Source: Candidatus Woesearchaeota archaeon CG11_big_fil_rev_8_21_14_0_20_43_8 (GTDB taxonomy: Archaea > Nanobdellota > Nanobdellia > Woesearchaeales > CG08-08-20-14). Taken from it: a DNA stretch of 6,521 nt. Positions 5,571-6,521 of the stretch are shown here, one piece after another. The first letter of the stretch is position 1; each line of letters starts with the position of its first letter. The notes under the pieces were generated by a model. That model was given only the letters and a program-made list of their open reading frames with translations, was not told the origin of the DNA and ran no database searches. The stretch is from contig PCVE01000085.1 in NCBI GenBank assembly GCA_002762705.1, positions 7,834 to 14,354 on the forward strand, written 5' to 3'. A program made the translations under genes and the position numbers.

Positions 5571-5578
5571 AACAAAAA

Positions 5579-6403
5579 ATGATAGTGAAGGAAGAATTTC
5601 TAAGTAAACTAAGACGTTATTTCTCGCTCAATCTCTATGAAGTGAAGATTTGGGCTGCATTGCTTTCACGTGGTATATCCACCGCCGGTGAACTTTCTGA
5701 TATCGCGAATGTGCCAAGAAGCAGAAGCTATGATGTTCTTGAGAGCCTAGAAAAAAAAGGATTCGCGATAACAAAGCTTGGAAAACCTATCAAATATATC
5801 GCAGTACCTCCTACTGAAGTCCTTGATCGTGTGAAGAAAAATCTAAAAGAAGATGCAGATTCAAAAGTCACAAGACTTGAAGAGCTGAAAGGCACCGAAG
5901 TACTTGATGAATTGAATTCTCTTCATAGCCAAGGTGTGGAACTAGTCGAGCCAAGCGATCTTTCTGGAAGTCTCAAAGGAAGGCACAATTTATACAATCA
6001 TCTTGAGCTCACCATGAGAGGCGCTGAGAAATCCGTCACACTCATGACGACGCAGCGAGGGTTCATGCGAAAAGTGGAAGGGTTGAAGCCAGTCTTTGAG
6101 AAGCTCAAAGAAAGAGGTGTCGACATAAAGATCGCAGCGCCAGTAACAAAAGAATCGCTTGATGCAGTCAATGATATATCAACTGTGGCTGAAGTTAGGC
6201 ATATCGATCATATCAATGCAAGATTCTGTATAGTGGATGGTGAACAGCTCATCTTCATGGTCCTTGATGACAAGGATGTGCATCCGACATATGATGTTGG
6301 GATATGGGTGAACACACCGTTCTTCGCGAATGCGTTGCAGGGTCTGTTCGAGCTCGCATGGAAAGACATGAAACCTGCGAAAGAGATGATAAAGAATTTT
6401 TGA
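5579..6403 (+). CDS. TrmB-family transcriptional regulator (HTH plus PLD-like domain)
   Basis: A 274-residue DNA-binding regulator. Residues 13-85 form the TrmB winged helix-turn-helix: SLNLYEVKIWAALLSRGIST, AGELSDIANVPRSRSYDVLE as the recognition region, and LEKKGFAITKLGKPIKYIAV as the wing. A charged, probably coiled-coil helix (about 78-115) follows, where family members dimerise. The C-terminal part (about 120-274) resembles the phospholipase-D-like domain of TrmB proteins, ending in NARFCIVDGEQLIFMVLDD (213-231) and DVGIWVNTPFFANALQGLFE (239-258). The HxK catalytic motif of true phospholipases is not intact, as expected for a regulator. Full TrmB from Thermococcus is near 338 residues with a maltose-type sugar domain; this protein is shorter, so its ligand, if any, is unknown. 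It has its own strong SD. Family call is firm; targets are not. Confidence 0.9.
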   Translation: MIVKEEFLSKLRRYFSLNLYEVKIWAALLSRGISTAGELSDIANVPRSRSYDVLESLEKKGFAITKLGKPIKYIAVPPTEVLDRVKKNLKEDADSKVTRLEELKGTEVLDELNSLHSQGVELVEPSDLSGSLKGRHNLYNHLELTMRGAEKSVTLMTTQRGFMRKVEGLKPVFEKLKERGVDIKIAAPVTKESLDAVNDISTVAEVRHIDHINARFCIVDGEQLIFMVLDDKDVHPTYDVGIWVNTPFFANALQGLFELAWKDMKPAKEMIKNF

Positions 6404-6420
6404 TTTTTCATTTTTTCTTT
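6404..6420 (+). terminator. T-rich terminator after the TrmB-family gene
   Basis: T-runs at 6404-6408 and 6411-6416 begin directly after the TGA stop, with no hairpin. This is a typical archaeal poly-T termination signal. Confidence 0.6.
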
Positions 6421-6451
6421 AGTTGAATTCTAATTACGGCTTTGTAGAAAA

Positions 6452-6516
6452 GTTCAAAATATAGAGTCCTTAAGCCGTAAGGCTTAAGAACAATGTAAAC
6501 TATCTTTAATTTGAAC
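6452..6516 (+). promoter_or_regulatory. Probable promoter with palindromic operator for a gene beyond the right edge
   Basis: AAAATATAG (6456-6464) is TATA-like and would place a start near 6485. Just downstream lies the perfect palindrome CTTAAGCC-GTAA-GGCTTAAG (6469-6488), an 8-bp stem with a GNRA-type loop if transcribed. Its left arm can alternatively pair, as part of AAGCCGTAA (6472-6480), with TTACGGCTT (6434-6442), nine perfect pairs. An outer pair GTTCAAA (6452-6458) / TTTGAAC (6510-6516) encloses the hairpin. A dyad between TATA and start is where archaeal repressors often bind. No ORF begins before the window ends. Confidence 0.5.
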
Positions 6517-6521
6517 AAAAA

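Overview
The window looks like chromosomal DNA from an archaeon, most plausibly of the DPANN type (Woesearchaeota, Pacearchaeota or relatives). It encodes a Pelota/Dom34 protein, an Lrp/AsnC regulator and a TrmB-family regulator. Its promoters are archaeal TATA boxes about 25 nt upstream of start codons, and its gene ends carry T-runs. The phosphoglycerate kinase at the left edge is of bacterial type, and the PfkB kinase resembles a version I associate with small-genome DPANN and CPR lineages. The lineage is inferred; no rRNA or other decisive marker is present.

Layout, left to right. 1-900 (-): 5' part of phosphoglycerate kinase, running off the left edge. 901-1295: a 395-bp spacer with no believable gene, built from two families of diverged direct repeats (67-bp period on the left, 65-bp spacing on the right) that are partly inverted copies of each other. 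1296-2315 (+): PfkB-family sugar or nucleoside kinase with a TATA box placed for a leaderless mRNA. 2470-2949 (+): Lrp/AsnC regulator with a Shine-Dalgarno leader. 2946-4175 (-): membrane-anchored surface protein with three repeats of a beta-sandwich-like domain, convergent with the Lrp gene; both stop codons lie in one CTAG. 4176-4224: a 49-bp divergent promoter centred on a perfect 12-bp palindromic TATA box. 4225-5295 (+): Pelota. 5296-5578: a 283-bp regulatory spacer with a possible terminator, a strong TATA/BRE, a hairpin and a TGM-like dyad. 5579-6403 (+): TrmB-family regulator. 6404-6521: T-rich terminator, then a TATA box and a palindrome that probably belong to a gene beyond the right edge.

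Most genes appear to be separate transcription units. The central-carbon genes (phosphoglycerate kinase, PfkB kinase) diverge from the repeat-rich spacer, and the window also encodes a TrmB-type regulator, a family that controls sugar metabolism in other archaea. Whether that regulator acts on these genes is speculation. Three genes have Shine-Dalgarno leaders (pgk, lrp, trmB) and three appear leaderless (PfkB kinase, surface protein, Pelota), so both initiation modes are used side by side. I see no mobile element, CRISPR array, tRNA or rRNA. The points most worth a second look are the repeat-rich spacer, the symmetric palindromic promoter, the uncharacterised repeat surface protein and the structured leader before the TrmB gene.
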